Part shown: one piece after another, positions 43,032 through 51,385 of the stretch | Position numbering within the stretch: position 1 is the first letter of the stretch | Layout: every line of letters starts with the position of its first letter | From: Chitinophaga pinensis | GTDB lineage: Bacteria > Bacteroidota > Bacteroidia > NS11-12g > UBA9320 | DNA length: 64,000 nucleotides | NCBI GenBank assembly: GCA_945907065.1 | Contig: CAMDSC010000001.1 | Coordinates: 1-64,000, forward strand | Direction: 5' to 3' | Made by a program: the position numbers and the translations under genes | The notes under the pieces: model-generated | The model's database searches: none | What the model was told of the DNA's origin: nothing | What the model saw: the letters and a program-made list of their open reading frames with translations, nothing else

Positions 43032-45518
43032 ATCAACTCTCTTAAATACGATATATCTTTAGTATTAATTTTCATTGGGCTAAGTTCCTTTGGGCAATCG
43101 TTTGTAAAAGGGCATGTTTCGGATTCATCAGGAGTTGATTTGGGAGGAGTTTCTATTTTTACAAGTGATAAATTGAATGCAACTATTTCCGATGAAAACG
43201 GAAATTATAAGTTAAAGATTCCTTCCGATAAGTCGTTTGTTGTTTATTATAGCTTTGCACAAAAGCGTGTGACCCGGGACGTAGGACCTTTAAAATCGGG
43301 AGAAACAATACTTGTAAATGTTGTAATAAAAACCAGTGTTGAATTATCTGAGGTTACAAAAATTCAACAAGTGAACCGTGACTTAATGGCTATAACTATT
43401 GAAGCCAAAAAATTTGAAAGGTTTCCTTCTGTTAGCGGTTCTATTGAATCGGCCTTAAAATTTTTAGGGGCTACGGGTGGCAATGAATTAAGTTCGGGCT
43501 ACAATGTTAGGGGTGGAAACTATGATGAAAATTTAGTTTACATAAATGATATTGAAGTGTATCGTCCGTTTTTAGTGAGAGCCGGGCAGCAGGAAGGATT
43601 AAGTATTATTAATCCTGATATGGTAGATAGATTGGTTTTTTCAACCGGAGGTTTTGAAGCCAAGTATGGTGACAAGTTGAGCAGTGTATTGGATATAACC
43701 TATAAAATTCCCCGAAAATTTGAGACAGCAGTTCGCAGCAGTTTGCTCGGCACTAGTATTACATTGGCCAATCAATCAAAAAACAAACGATTTACTTTTT
43801 TGATAGGAGGCCGTTATCGTAGTAACAAGCTTATTTTAAATACACTGGATGTGAGTGGTGATTATCGGCCGTTGAATGTAGATTTTCAATCTCTCATTCG
43901 GTATAGTATTAATACTTCTTTAAATATTTCATGGCTTACAAATATTGCTTACAACAAATTTGCACTAGTGCCATCGAGCAGGCAAACTTCTTTTGGAACG
44001 GTTACATCAGCCTTACGGCTTAATATTAATATGGGAGGCTTGGATGAAATGAAATATTTGGTAGCCTTAAATGGACTTACCCTTCATTTTACCCCTAATA
44101 AAAATACTTCGGTAAAATGGATTAACTCCTATTTTACCACAACTGAAAACGAACACAATACGACCGAAGGGGCTTATGGGCTGTATGAATTAGATAATAA
44201 TATAGGTTCAGATAATTTGGGTAAGGAGAAACGTTTGCTAGGTGTTGGTTATTTTATTCAAAATGCTAGAAATGATTTACAAGCCAATGTTTTTAATTCA
44301 GGAATTGTGGCCACACAAAAAACAAAACATTCCACTTGGTTTTATGGAACTAAATATCAAAATGAAAATATAAATGACCTGTTAAATGAATGGCAATACA
44401 ATGATTCAGGAGGCCATAATATTGCCATTGGCCGTCAAAATGGGCAACAAATAAATTTAGATAACCGAATACATGCCGAAAATACCGTTAATTCATTCAG
44501 GATTAGCAGCTATGTGCAAAACAGTTATTTATTAGATAAATCTAAAAATTTCAGAATTAATGGTGGAGTTCGCCATCAGTATTGGTCGCTCAATGAGCAA
44601 AATATGTTTAGCCCCCGATTTTCTTTAACCTTTGAGCCCAATAAAAAATTTAATGATTCATTATTTAAAAGGTCAACCACCTTGGAAGCGTATGATTCAT
44701 TAAAGAAAAAAGATTTACTAATAAAATTTGCATCGGGAGTTTATTATCAGCCGCCTTTTTATCGCGAGTTTAGAAGGTTGGATGGAACACTGAATACAAA
44801 TATAAAAGCTCAAAGAAGTGTTCATTTTGTGTTGGGCTCCGATTATAATTTTTCCGCTTGGGGCCGTCCATTCAAGCTTATAAACGAATTGTATTATAAA
44901 TATTTAGATAATCTTATACCTTATTATATAGATAATGTAAGGGTTCGCTACTATGCTGAAAACAGTTCCAAAGGTTATGCGACAGGTTTTGATACACGTG
45001 TAAACGGAGAATTTATTAAAGGTTTAGAGTCGTGGTTAAGTTTTTCGCTGCTTCAAACCCGAGAAAATATTACTTACATAAATGAAGCTGGAAAATCTGT
45101 AGAGTCAGGATTTATTAGGAGACCAACTGATCAACGAGTTAATTTTTCAATACTTTTTGCTGATGAATTGCCAATGGACAAAACTTATAAAATGCATTTG
45201 GGTTTAATTTATGGTGGAAGGATTCCATACTACTTTAATGGGAATAATCGTTATACCAAAACTCCTAATACCATTCCTCCCTATCGCAGAGTTGATATTG
45301 GTTTTTCAAAAGAAGTGATTGGTGGGCAAGCCAAAAAAAGTGAAAAGTACAAGCATATTGAAAGTTTATGGACGAGTGTAGAAATATTTAATCTTTTAGA
45401 ATTTAATAATACAGTATCCTATATTTGGGTTAAAGATATTAGTAACAGAACTTACGGTGTTCCTAATTACTTGACAGGAAGACGATTAAATATTAAGTTT
45501 ATTATAAAATTCAAATAG
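43032..45518 (+). CDS. TonB-dependent receptor with carboxypeptidase-regulatory-like domain; start codon unusual
   Basis: An outer-membrane TonB-dependent transporter of about 828 aa. The first codon with a standard alternative start is a TTG at 43140 (MGGVSIF), but that cuts the first beta strand of the regulatory-like domain. The frame is open back to 43029 and codes for a hydrophobic signal-like run (ISLVLIFIGLSSFGQ) followed by SFVKGHVSDSSGVDL, the proper domain start. No ATG, GTG or TTG precedes it; ATC at 43032 or ATA at 43053 must start translation, or a start has been lost. Then a plug (SGYNVRGGNYDENLVYINDI, GGFEAKYGDKLSSVLDI) and a ~600-residue beta barrel ending in NIKFIIKFK. Substrate unknown. 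About 145 bp before porP. Confidence 0.85.
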   Translation: MNSLKYDISLVLIFIGLSSFGQSFVKGHVSDSSGVDLGGVSIFTSDKLNATISDENGNYKLKIPSDKSFVVYYSFAQKRVTRDVGPLKSGETILVNVVIKTSVELSEVTKIQQVNRDLMAITIEAKKFERFPSVSGSIESALKFLGATGGNELSSGYNVRGGNYDENLVYINDIEVYRPFLVRAGQQEGLSIINPDMVDRLVFSTGGFEAKYGDKLSSVLDITYKIPRKFETAVRSSLLGTSITLANQSKNKRFTFLIGGRYRSNKLILNTLDVSGDYRPLNVDFQSLIRYSINTSLNISWLTNIAYNKFALVPSSRQTSFGTVTSALRLNINMGGLDEMKYLVALNGLTLHFTPNKNTSVKWINSYFTTTENEHNTTEGAYGLYELDNNIGSDNLGKEKRLLGVGYFIQNARNDLQANVFNSGIVATQKTKHSTWFYGTKYQNENINDLLNEWQYNDSGGHNIAIGRQNGQQINLDNRIHAENTVNSFRISSYVQNSYLLDKSKNFRINGGVRHQYWSLNEQNMFSPRFSLTFEPNKKFNDSLFKRSTTLEAYDSLKKKDLLIKFASGVYYQPPFYREFRRLDGTLNTNIKAQRSVHFVLGSDYNFSAWGRPFKLINELYYKYLDNLIPYYIDNVRVRYYAENSSKGYATGFDTRVNGEFIKGLESWLSFSLLQTRENITYINEAGKSVESGFIRRPTDQRVNFSILFADELPMDKTYKMHLGLIYGGRIPYYFNGNNRYTKTPNTIPPYRRVDIGFSKEVIGGQAKKSEKYKHIESLWTSVEIFNLLEFNNTVSYIWVKDISNRTYGVPNYLTGRRLNIKFIIKFK

Positions 45519-45611
45519 AATTAGATTTTTTTTACGATGTAGTTATTCTTTTTGTAAGGTGAAGTGTTAATAATTTTTAATAACACAATCCTGTAGACAA
45601 AGGATAAATAA

Positions 45612-45619
45612 TAAATTTG
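45612..45619 (+). promoter_or_regulatory. Putative -7 promoter element of porP
   Basis: TAAATTTG, an exact TAnnTTTG, 43 bases before the porP ATG. A CTG, not TTG, lies near the -33 position. Confidence 0.5.
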
Positions 45620-45662
45620 CATAGTATAAATAGAATTACCACATTTGTAAACTGTACCCAAT

Positions 45663-46742
45663 ATGGTTAAAAACTACTTTTTTAAATCACTTCTAATAGG
45701 AGGATTGCTTGCAGCATCTTTCGTTTCAAAGGCTCAACATGATCCTTATTATACTCATTTCAGATTTAATAAACAGGCTTACAATCCTGCTGCTGCAGGT
45801 GATAAGGTGGATTATATTTGTATTAACGGACTAACCCATTATCAATATAGGGACTATAATGATAAAACGTGGGTTACTGGTACCGAGCCAGATCCTAATG
45901 GTAAGGTAATTACAAATATGGCTCCGGAAACGTATAATTTAAATATAAGTACCTTGTTGAAACTTGACAAGGCTGGAAGAAATAAAGTGGGGGTTGGGTT
46001 AACCTTTATTGATGATAATATTGGTTTTATGAAAACTACAACTATAAAGGGAGCTGTTAACTATCGCAAGCCTATTCAGGGGCAGTTTGGTTACTTAGCT
46101 TTTGGTTTAGAAGTTGGAACAACTTCATTTGCCTATGTTAATCCAAAATTTAAAGCAATTGATCCGGGCGACCCTAGAATTCCTGCAGGTGATGGCAGTG
46201 AATCTAATCTCGATTTAGGATTTGGGTTATATTATCATCAGGCTAGATTTTTAAAAGTATTAGAAAATTTTTATGTTGGAGCATCTTATAATCACCTGAA
46301 TGCTGCAAAATATAGTTTTACTGTTCCTATGGCAAGTGGGGCAAGAGGTGCAGTTGATGTTGATTTTGTAAGATATATGTATTTAACCTCCGGTGCTGAT
46401 TGGAATTTGGCCAATAAAAATTGGAAGCTTGAACCTACCGTATTAGTAAAGTACAATCCTAAATTTCAGCTAGATCTTAGTATGACGGCTTTATATTCCA
46501 ACTCGTTAAGGGCCGGTTTAGGTTATCGTTCAGCCGCTGATGCATTGGCTATTATTGTAGGTTATGAAAAAGGACAACTTCAGGTTGGTTATTCTTATGA
46601 TATCACAATGTCTAAAATTAGGAAGGTGAGTGATGGAACTCATGAAATATTTGTTAAATATTGCATTCCAATATCTTTTCCACCTCCTCCACCACCGAAA
46701 TTTCGTTTAACCCCACGTTTCATGGGTAAAGGGGCGTATTAA
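45663..46742 (+). CDS. Type IX secretion system membrane protein PorP/SprF
   Basis: A 359-aa outer-membrane protein of the PorP/SprF family. Signal peptide ends KAQ (about 1-25), followed by HDPYYTHFRFNKQAYNPAAAG at 26-46, the family signature with YNPA. The rest is a predicted beta barrel of alternating strands (VGVGLTFIDDNIGF, VEKG-type turns) and a Pro-rich linker PPPPPPKF before the C-terminal TPRFMGKGAY. It precedes gldKLMN as in many Bacteroidota. Family members help bind or secrete large cell-surface proteins, such as the type B protein encoded at 57877-62544. Confidence 0.93.
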   Translation: MVKNYFFKSLLIGGLLAASFVSKAQHDPYYTHFRFNKQAYNPAAAGDKVDYICINGLTHYQYRDYNDKTWVTGTEPDPNGKVITNMAPETYNLNISTLLKLDKAGRNKVGVGLTFIDDNIGFMKTTTIKGAVNYRKPIQGQFGYLAFGLEVGTTSFAYVNPKFKAIDPGDPRIPAGDGSESNLDLGFGLYYHQARFLKVLENFYVGASYNHLNAAKYSFTVPMASGARGAVDVDFVRYMYLTSGADWNLANKNWKLEPTVLVKYNPKFQLDLSMTALYSNSLRAGLGYRSAADALAIIVGYEKGQLQVGYSYDITMSKIRKVSDGTHEIFVKYCIPISFPPPPPPKFRLTPRFMGKGAY

Positions 46743-46810
46743 TATTTTTTAAAATTTACACAATAATAACAAATGGGTAACCGTTTATTAGATGAATTAA
46801 ACAAATAATA

Positions 46811-46840
46811 TTGTTTTTAAATTCAAATTAAGTATAATTG
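46811..46840 (+). promoter_or_regulatory. Putative promoter of gldK
   Basis: TTG at 46811-46813, 19 nt, TATAATTG at 46833-46840 (seven of eight positions of TAnnTTTG). The leader to the gldK ATG would be about 25 nt. It suggests gldKLMN can be transcribed apart from porP. Confidence 0.55.
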
Positions 46841-46870
46841 CAAAGTCAAATATAAACCATAGTAACGAAA

Positions 46871-48130
46871 ATGAACAGAGTGATTAGGATAATGGCAGTT
46901 TTTGGGATTGTAACCCTATTTAGTTGTATGGGCCAAGATCGCGGGGAGTTAACAGGTGTGCCAGGTCGTAAGCCTTGGTTTCATCCTCAACCGTATGGTA
47001 CAATTTATGTACCTACAGGTACTTTTCATACAGGTCAAAGTGATCAGGATATTTTCCGCTCATATATTGCTCCTAATAAGCAGGTTTCAATTCATGCAAT
47101 GTGGGTTGATGAAACCGAAATTACCAATAATGAGTATCGTCAGTTTGTTTACTATGTTATAGATTCATTAGCACGTACTATAGGCGAGCAAGTTATTGAA
47201 GTAGATAATGCAGGTGATAATTATACAATATTAGATTATAAGAAAAGAGTTGATTATAAAAATGAGGATCTTGATCAATTGTATTATACACCAGGTCAAA
47301 GATTTCGTCATAAAAAACAATACGATACAGATAAGCTAATTTTTACTTATCAATGGATTGATTATAGAGAAGCAGCCGCAACACAAAAAGTACCAGGGCA
47401 AGATCATCGTGCAAAATTTGTAAAAACAGCTACAGTTCCTATTTATCCCGATACACTTTGTTGGATTCGTGATTTTGCATTTAGTTATAATGAACCAATG
47501 ACTCGTCAATATTTTTGGCATCCAAAGTATGACGATTATCCTGTAGTAGGTGTTAATTGGAAACAAGCTAAGGCATTTTGTAAATGGAGAACTGAATGGT
47601 TGAATCGTTATTGGGAAGATATTGGTCAGCCGATTACTGAGGAGTTCCGTTTGCCAACTGAATTTGAGTGGGAATACGCTGCACGTGGCGGTAGAGATAA
47701 TAATATGTATCCATGGGGTGGTCCATATACACGTAATAGCAAAGGCTGTTTTTTAGCTAACTTTAAACCTAATAGAGGTGATTATATGGGTGATGGCGGA
47801 ATGTATCCTGTTCGCTCTGATGCCTATTTTCCAAATGATTACGGATTGTACAATATGGCTGGAAATGTAGCTGAATGGACTATAAATGCTTATTCAGAAT
47901 CTACTCATCAGTTCGCACATGATTTGAATCCTGATTATCAATATGAGGCACGAGAGGATGAAGCAATTTCAATGAAACGAAAAGTAATTCGTGGTGGTTC
48001 TTGGAAGGATATTGCCTATTTTATACAAAATGGTAGTAGAACATATGAATACCAGGATACTTGTAAATCTTATGTTGGATTTAGATGTGTACAGACATAT
48101 ATTGGACGTTCTGCATTAGATAAAAGATAA
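46871..48130 (+). CDS. gldK: T9SS/gliding lipoprotein GldK
   Basis: A 419-aa outer-membrane lipoprotein with a formylglycine-generating-enzyme-like (SUMF1) fold. Lipobox LFSC with Cys19. Family marks: PYGTIYVPTGTFHTGQSDQD at 38-57, WVDETEITNNEYRQFV near 78-93, MTRQYFWHPKYDDYPVVG, LPTEFEWEYAARGG, GMYPV, YNMAGNVAEWT and the C-terminal RGGSWKD...GFRCVQTYIG. In the T9SS, GldK and GldN form a ring under the outer membrane around the motor. First gene of gldKLMN, with its own promoter. Confidence 0.96.
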   Translation: MNRVIRIMAVFGIVTLFSCMGQDRGELTGVPGRKPWFHPQPYGTIYVPTGTFHTGQSDQDIFRSYIAPNKQVSIHAMWVDETEITNNEYRQFVYYVIDSLARTIGEQVIEVDNAGDNYTILDYKKRVDYKNEDLDQLYYTPGQRFRHKKQYDTDKLIFTYQWIDYREAAATQKVPGQDHRAKFVKTATVPIYPDTLCWIRDFAFSYNEPMTRQYFWHPKYDDYPVVGVNWKQAKAFCKWRTEWLNRYWEDIGQPITEEFRLPTEFEWEYAARGGRDNNMYPWGGPYTRNSKGCFLANFKPNRGDYMGDGGMYPVRSDAYFPNDYGLYNMAGNVAEWTINAYSESTHQFAHDLNPDYQYEAREDEAISMKRKVIRGGSWKDIAYFIQNGSRTYEYQDTCKSYVGFRCVQTYIGRSALDKR

Positions 48131-48194
48131 ATCTTTTATTGTAGGTTAAAGTTAAAGAAATATAAACAATTAAAATAAATTAAACATTACAAAC

Positions 48195-48827
48195 ATGAGC
48201 AAAAGTGTATTTGAAAGCAAAGGATTTAAGAAGTTCGTATCAATGTCATACGGACTTGGGGCTTCGATCGTTATTATTGGTGCATTATTTAAAATTATGC
48301 ATTGGCCATTAGCTGACCAATTTTTAATTGCAGGTATGACTACTGAAGCGATTATTTTCGCTATTTCTGCGTTTGAACCAATTCATCAGGAATTAGATTG
48401 GACTTTAGTTTATCCTGAATTAGCGGGGATGGATACCGGTCCTAAGAAAAAGGCCGATCCTGTTGCTCAACAGTTAGATAAAATGCTTGCCGAAGCTAAA
48501 ATTGGTCCTGAATTGGTTGAAAGTCTTGGAATAGGGTTAAAATCGTTAAGTTCTAATGTTAGTAATATGGCTGATTTGTCAAATGCTACAATTGCAACAA
48601 AAGAATATGCTGAGAATGTTCAAAAGGCGTCTAATAGTATAAATTCTATGAATTCTACTTATGCTCGTGCGGTTGATGCTTTAAACTCACTAGCTGATTC
48701 AACTGAGTCTTTGAAAAATGTTTCAGGACAAATAGATGGTGTTGGTCAAACTTTTACCGATCTACAAGGAAATTTATCTGCCTTGAATAAAGTTTACGGA
48801 GGTATGTTGACGGCTATGAGACCATAG
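48195..48827 (+). CDS. gldL: T9SS/gliding motor protein GldL
   Basis: A 210-aa inner-membrane protein. Two membrane helices, about 17-34 and 44-60, include Glu51 and Glu61 in or near the second (TTEAIIFAISAFEP), where GldL's proton-path Glu is expected. The rest is cytoplasmic, with a helix-rich, Ser/Asn/Leu-containing C-terminal part (about 110-205) likely to be coiled coil. GldL and GldM form the proton-driven motor of the T9SS and gliding. It lies between gldK (64 bp) and gldM (51 bp). Confidence 0.96.
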   Translation: MSKSVFESKGFKKFVSMSYGLGASIVIIGALFKIMHWPLADQFLIAGMTTEAIIFAISAFEPIHQELDWTLVYPELAGMDTGPKKKADPVAQQLDKMLAEAKIGPELVESLGIGLKSLSSNVSNMADLSNATIATKEYAENVQKASNSINSMNSTYARAVDALNSLADSTESLKNVSGQIDGVGQTFTDLQGNLSALNKVYGGMLTAMRP

Positions 48828-48878
48828 TAGTATTAAATTTATATAGAACTTAAACAAATTAAATAATAGTAGAATAAT

Positions 48879-50459
48879 ATGGCAGGTGGAAAACTATCGG
48901 CAAGGCAAAAGATGATTAACATGATGTATCTCGTGTTAACTGCACTTTTGGCTTTGAATGTGTCAAAGGAGATTTTAAAGGCGTTTCACTTGATGGAAGT
49001 AAGTTTTAACAAAGCTAATGATAACGTAAGTAAGAAAAATAAAGGTCTTATTTCGGCTTTGGAGGATCAAATGAAAAGTAGACCAGAGGTAGTAAAACCT
49101 TACCTTGAGCGAGCTAAAGATGTTCGTAAAGCTTCTGAAGAATTTGTTAATTATATTGAGGAACTGAAGAAAAACCTTATAAGTAACACTGAAGGACGCA
49201 AAGAGGTTGCTGGAGGTGAAGCAAAAGGTGAAACTGAGCTTATCGAGGCTGATAATATTGAACTACATGCCAATTACTTTTTTAAAAATCCAGAGGATGC
49301 TAAAGCAAAAGAATTGACAGATAAAGTAAATAGTACACGCGAAAAACTTTTGGGGCTCTTAAAAACTTCAAATGGAGTAGTTGTTAAAGAATCCGATATT
49401 ATTCGTATCAAATTACTTACTAATTTAAAGACGGATTATGATAAGACTAATTATCCGGGTTGGGCTGAAATGTATTTTGAACATTCTCCTTTAGCTGGTG
49501 TAATTACTATGTTAACAAAGATTCAGAATGACTGCAGAAATACAGAAGCTGATATTATTGATTTATTGGCAAGTAGTGTCGATGTTGATAAAGCTACTTT
49601 TGATCGATTAGAGGCTAAAGTTATTGCAAACTCTTCTGCTGTAATGGTTGGTTCTGAATATCGAGCGGAAGTTTTATTAGTTGCTTCAAATTCGACTTCA
49701 GATAACCCTGTTATAGTTGGAGGTAGAGAATTGCCTATGGAAGAAGGAGCCGGTGTATATACTGCACGTCCTTCCAATGCTGGTACTTTTACTTGGGGTG
49801 GTGTAATAAGAGTTAAAGGTCCTTCTGGGGTAAAAGATTATGATTTTAAAGCTGATTATCAGGCCTTCCAAGGCGGAGCTACAATTTCTGCAGATGCTAT
49901 GAATGTTTTATATATAGGTTTAGATAATCCAATTTCAATTTCCGCAGCTGGATATTCTCCTGAAGATATTGTTGCTACTATGACCGGTGGGTCACTTACG
50001 CGTGGAGCCAAAGGTGCTTATGTAGCTAAAGTTACAGCAGCTGGTAAAGCAACTATTAATGTATCTGTTCGAATGAAGAAGGATAATAGTGTTAGGCCAA
50101 TGGGTTCAAAAGAATATAGAATCAAATCGGTTCCTAAACCTGAGTCAATGTTTGGAACGTTGGAAAGTGGTTCAGCCCCGGCTGCAGCCTTATTAGCTCA
50201 AAATACAATACGTGCTGTTCTACCTAATTTTGTTTTCGAAGGAGTAACATTTACCGTGACAAAATACGCAGCACTTTATGTTCCAAAAAGGGGAAACGCA
50301 GAAGGCGTTGCTGGTGTTGGATCAGCAATTACAACCCAATTAAAGAGTTTTATTACCAGAGCTAAAAGAGGGGATAAGGTTTTAGTAGATGAAATAGAAG
50401 CTGTAGGTCCAGGTGGTATTAAGAAGAGATTGGCACCAATTGCCATTACAATTTTATAA
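48879..50459 (+). CDS. gldM: T9SS/gliding motor protein GldM
   Basis: A 526-aa protein with a short cytoplasmic start (MAGGKLSARQKMINMMYL), one membrane helix (about 14-31) and a long periplasmic part. The start is the family signature. The periplasmic arm has a helical first domain and beta-sandwich domains (D2-D4) that reach the GldKN ring, as in the known structures. GGRELPMEEGAGVY near 284-297 and the C-terminal IKKRLAPIAITIL are typical. Followed by gldN after 4 bp. Confidence 0.96.
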   Translation: MAGGKLSARQKMINMMYLVLTALLALNVSKEILKAFHLMEVSFNKANDNVSKKNKGLISALEDQMKSRPEVVKPYLERAKDVRKASEEFVNYIEELKKNLISNTEGRKEVAGGEAKGETELIEADNIELHANYFFKNPEDAKAKELTDKVNSTREKLLGLLKTSNGVVVKESDIIRIKLLTNLKTDYDKTNYPGWAEMYFEHSPLAGVITMLTKIQNDCRNTEADIIDLLASSVDVDKATFDRLEAKVIANSSAVMVGSEYRAEVLLVASNSTSDNPVIVGGRELPMEEGAGVYTARPSNAGTFTWGGVIRVKGPSGVKDYDFKADYQAFQGGATISADAMNVLYIGLDNPISISAAGYSPEDIVATMTGGSLTRGAKGAYVAKVTAAGKATINVSVRMKKDNSVRPMGSKEYRIKSVPKPESMFGTLESGSAPAAALLAQNTIRAVLPNFVFEGVTFTVTKYAALYVPKRGNAEGVAGVGSAITTQLKSFITRAKRGDKVLVDEIEAVGPGGIKKRLAPIAITIL

Positions 50460-50463
50460 AAAT

Positions 50464-51282
50464 ATGAAAAGTATACGTCAAATAGTTCTTGCAGTTGTTA
50501 TGTTTGGCACCTTTGGAAGTGCTATGGCACAGTATGAAGATTGGACATTTCCTAAAACAGCTGTAGCTGAACGTAAAGTGATTCCTTACCGATATATTCG
50601 AGAGGGAAACGTTAGATGGTCAAAACGCATTGATAGGGTAATTGATGTTCGTGAAAAAATGAATAAAATTATGGATTGGCCTCGTAGTCCTTTTTATAGG
50701 GTTATTCATGATAATGTAATGAAAGGCGTTTTAAAGCCATACCGTAATGATTCGTTAACATCAATTTATACCCCTGAGGAAATATTGAAAAGAGGAACAA
50801 GAGATTTTGTTACTCAAGTTGAGAACCCTTTAGACCCTGACAATCCAATTGATTCAACGGTTACAATTCCCTTTGATCCAGCTTCTATAAAGAAGTATAG
50901 AATTATGGAGGATTGGATATTTGATCATAACTATTCCGATTTTAGAGCTAAAATTATTGCGATTGCACCTTTATTCAAGCCAATTTTTGCAGGTGTGGAA
51001 TTGGGTGAACAACCTATTTATTGGGTCAAAATGGATGATTTAAGACCAATTATTGTTAATGTTGAATTATTTAATGCTGATAATGACGCGGCTAGATTAT
51101 CCTATGATGATTTCTTTCAAATGCGTCAGTTTTCAAGTTATATTGTTAAGGAATCGAACATGTATGACATGGATATTAATTTATTTGATGAATTTAAAGA
51201 TGATGGAATAGCTGCTCAATTAGAAAGCGATAGGATTAAAAATGATTTGTTCATTTTAGAACATGATTTATGGCAATACTAG
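50464..51282 (+). CDS. gldN: T9SS/gliding protein GldN
   Basis: A 272-aa periplasmic protein. The ATG at 50464 gives the signal peptide MKSIRQIVLAVVMFGTFGSA, cleaved near AMAQ; an upstream in-frame start would overlap gldM and lacks signal features. DWPRSPFYRVIHDNVMKGVL, IKKYRIMEDWIFDHNYSDFR, RIIAIAPL-like region and WVKMDDLRPI are GldN/PorN marks. It binds GldK in the ring of the T9SS. Last gene of the operon, followed by a strong terminator. Confidence 0.95.
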   Translation: MKSIRQIVLAVVMFGTFGSAMAQYEDWTFPKTAVAERKVIPYRYIREGNVRWSKRIDRVIDVREKMNKIMDWPRSPFYRVIHDNVMKGVLKPYRNDSLTSIYTPEEILKRGTRDFVTQVENPLDPDNPIDSTVTIPFDPASIKKYRIMEDWIFDHNYSDFRAKIIAIAPLFKPIFAGVELGEQPIYWVKMDDLRPIIVNVELFNADNDAARLSYDDFFQMRQFSSYIVKESNMYDMDINLFDEFKDDGIAAQLESDRIKNDLFILEHDLWQY

Positions 51283-51301
51283 TTATTATATAAAAATATT
51301 A

Positions 51302-51332
51302 AAAAGGGTTGTAGAAATACAGCCCTTTTTTT
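51302..51332 (+). terminator. Intrinsic terminator of the gldKLMN operon
   Basis: aaaagggttgta (51302-51313), loop gaaa, tacagccctttt (51318-51329) and further T's; a 12-base stem with one G-T pair, 19 bases after the gldN stop. Confidence 0.92.
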
Positions 51333-51343
51333 ATTACAATATT

Positions 51344-51372
51344 TTGTATTTGCTAAATTTCATGTATGTTTG
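51344..51372 (+). promoter_or_regulatory. Promoter of the amino-acid permease gene
   Basis: TTG at 51344-51346, 18 nt, TATGTTTG at 51365-51372, an exact -7 match. The ATG is at 51386. Confidence 0.6.
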
Positions 51373-51385
51373 GAAGAGTTAAACT

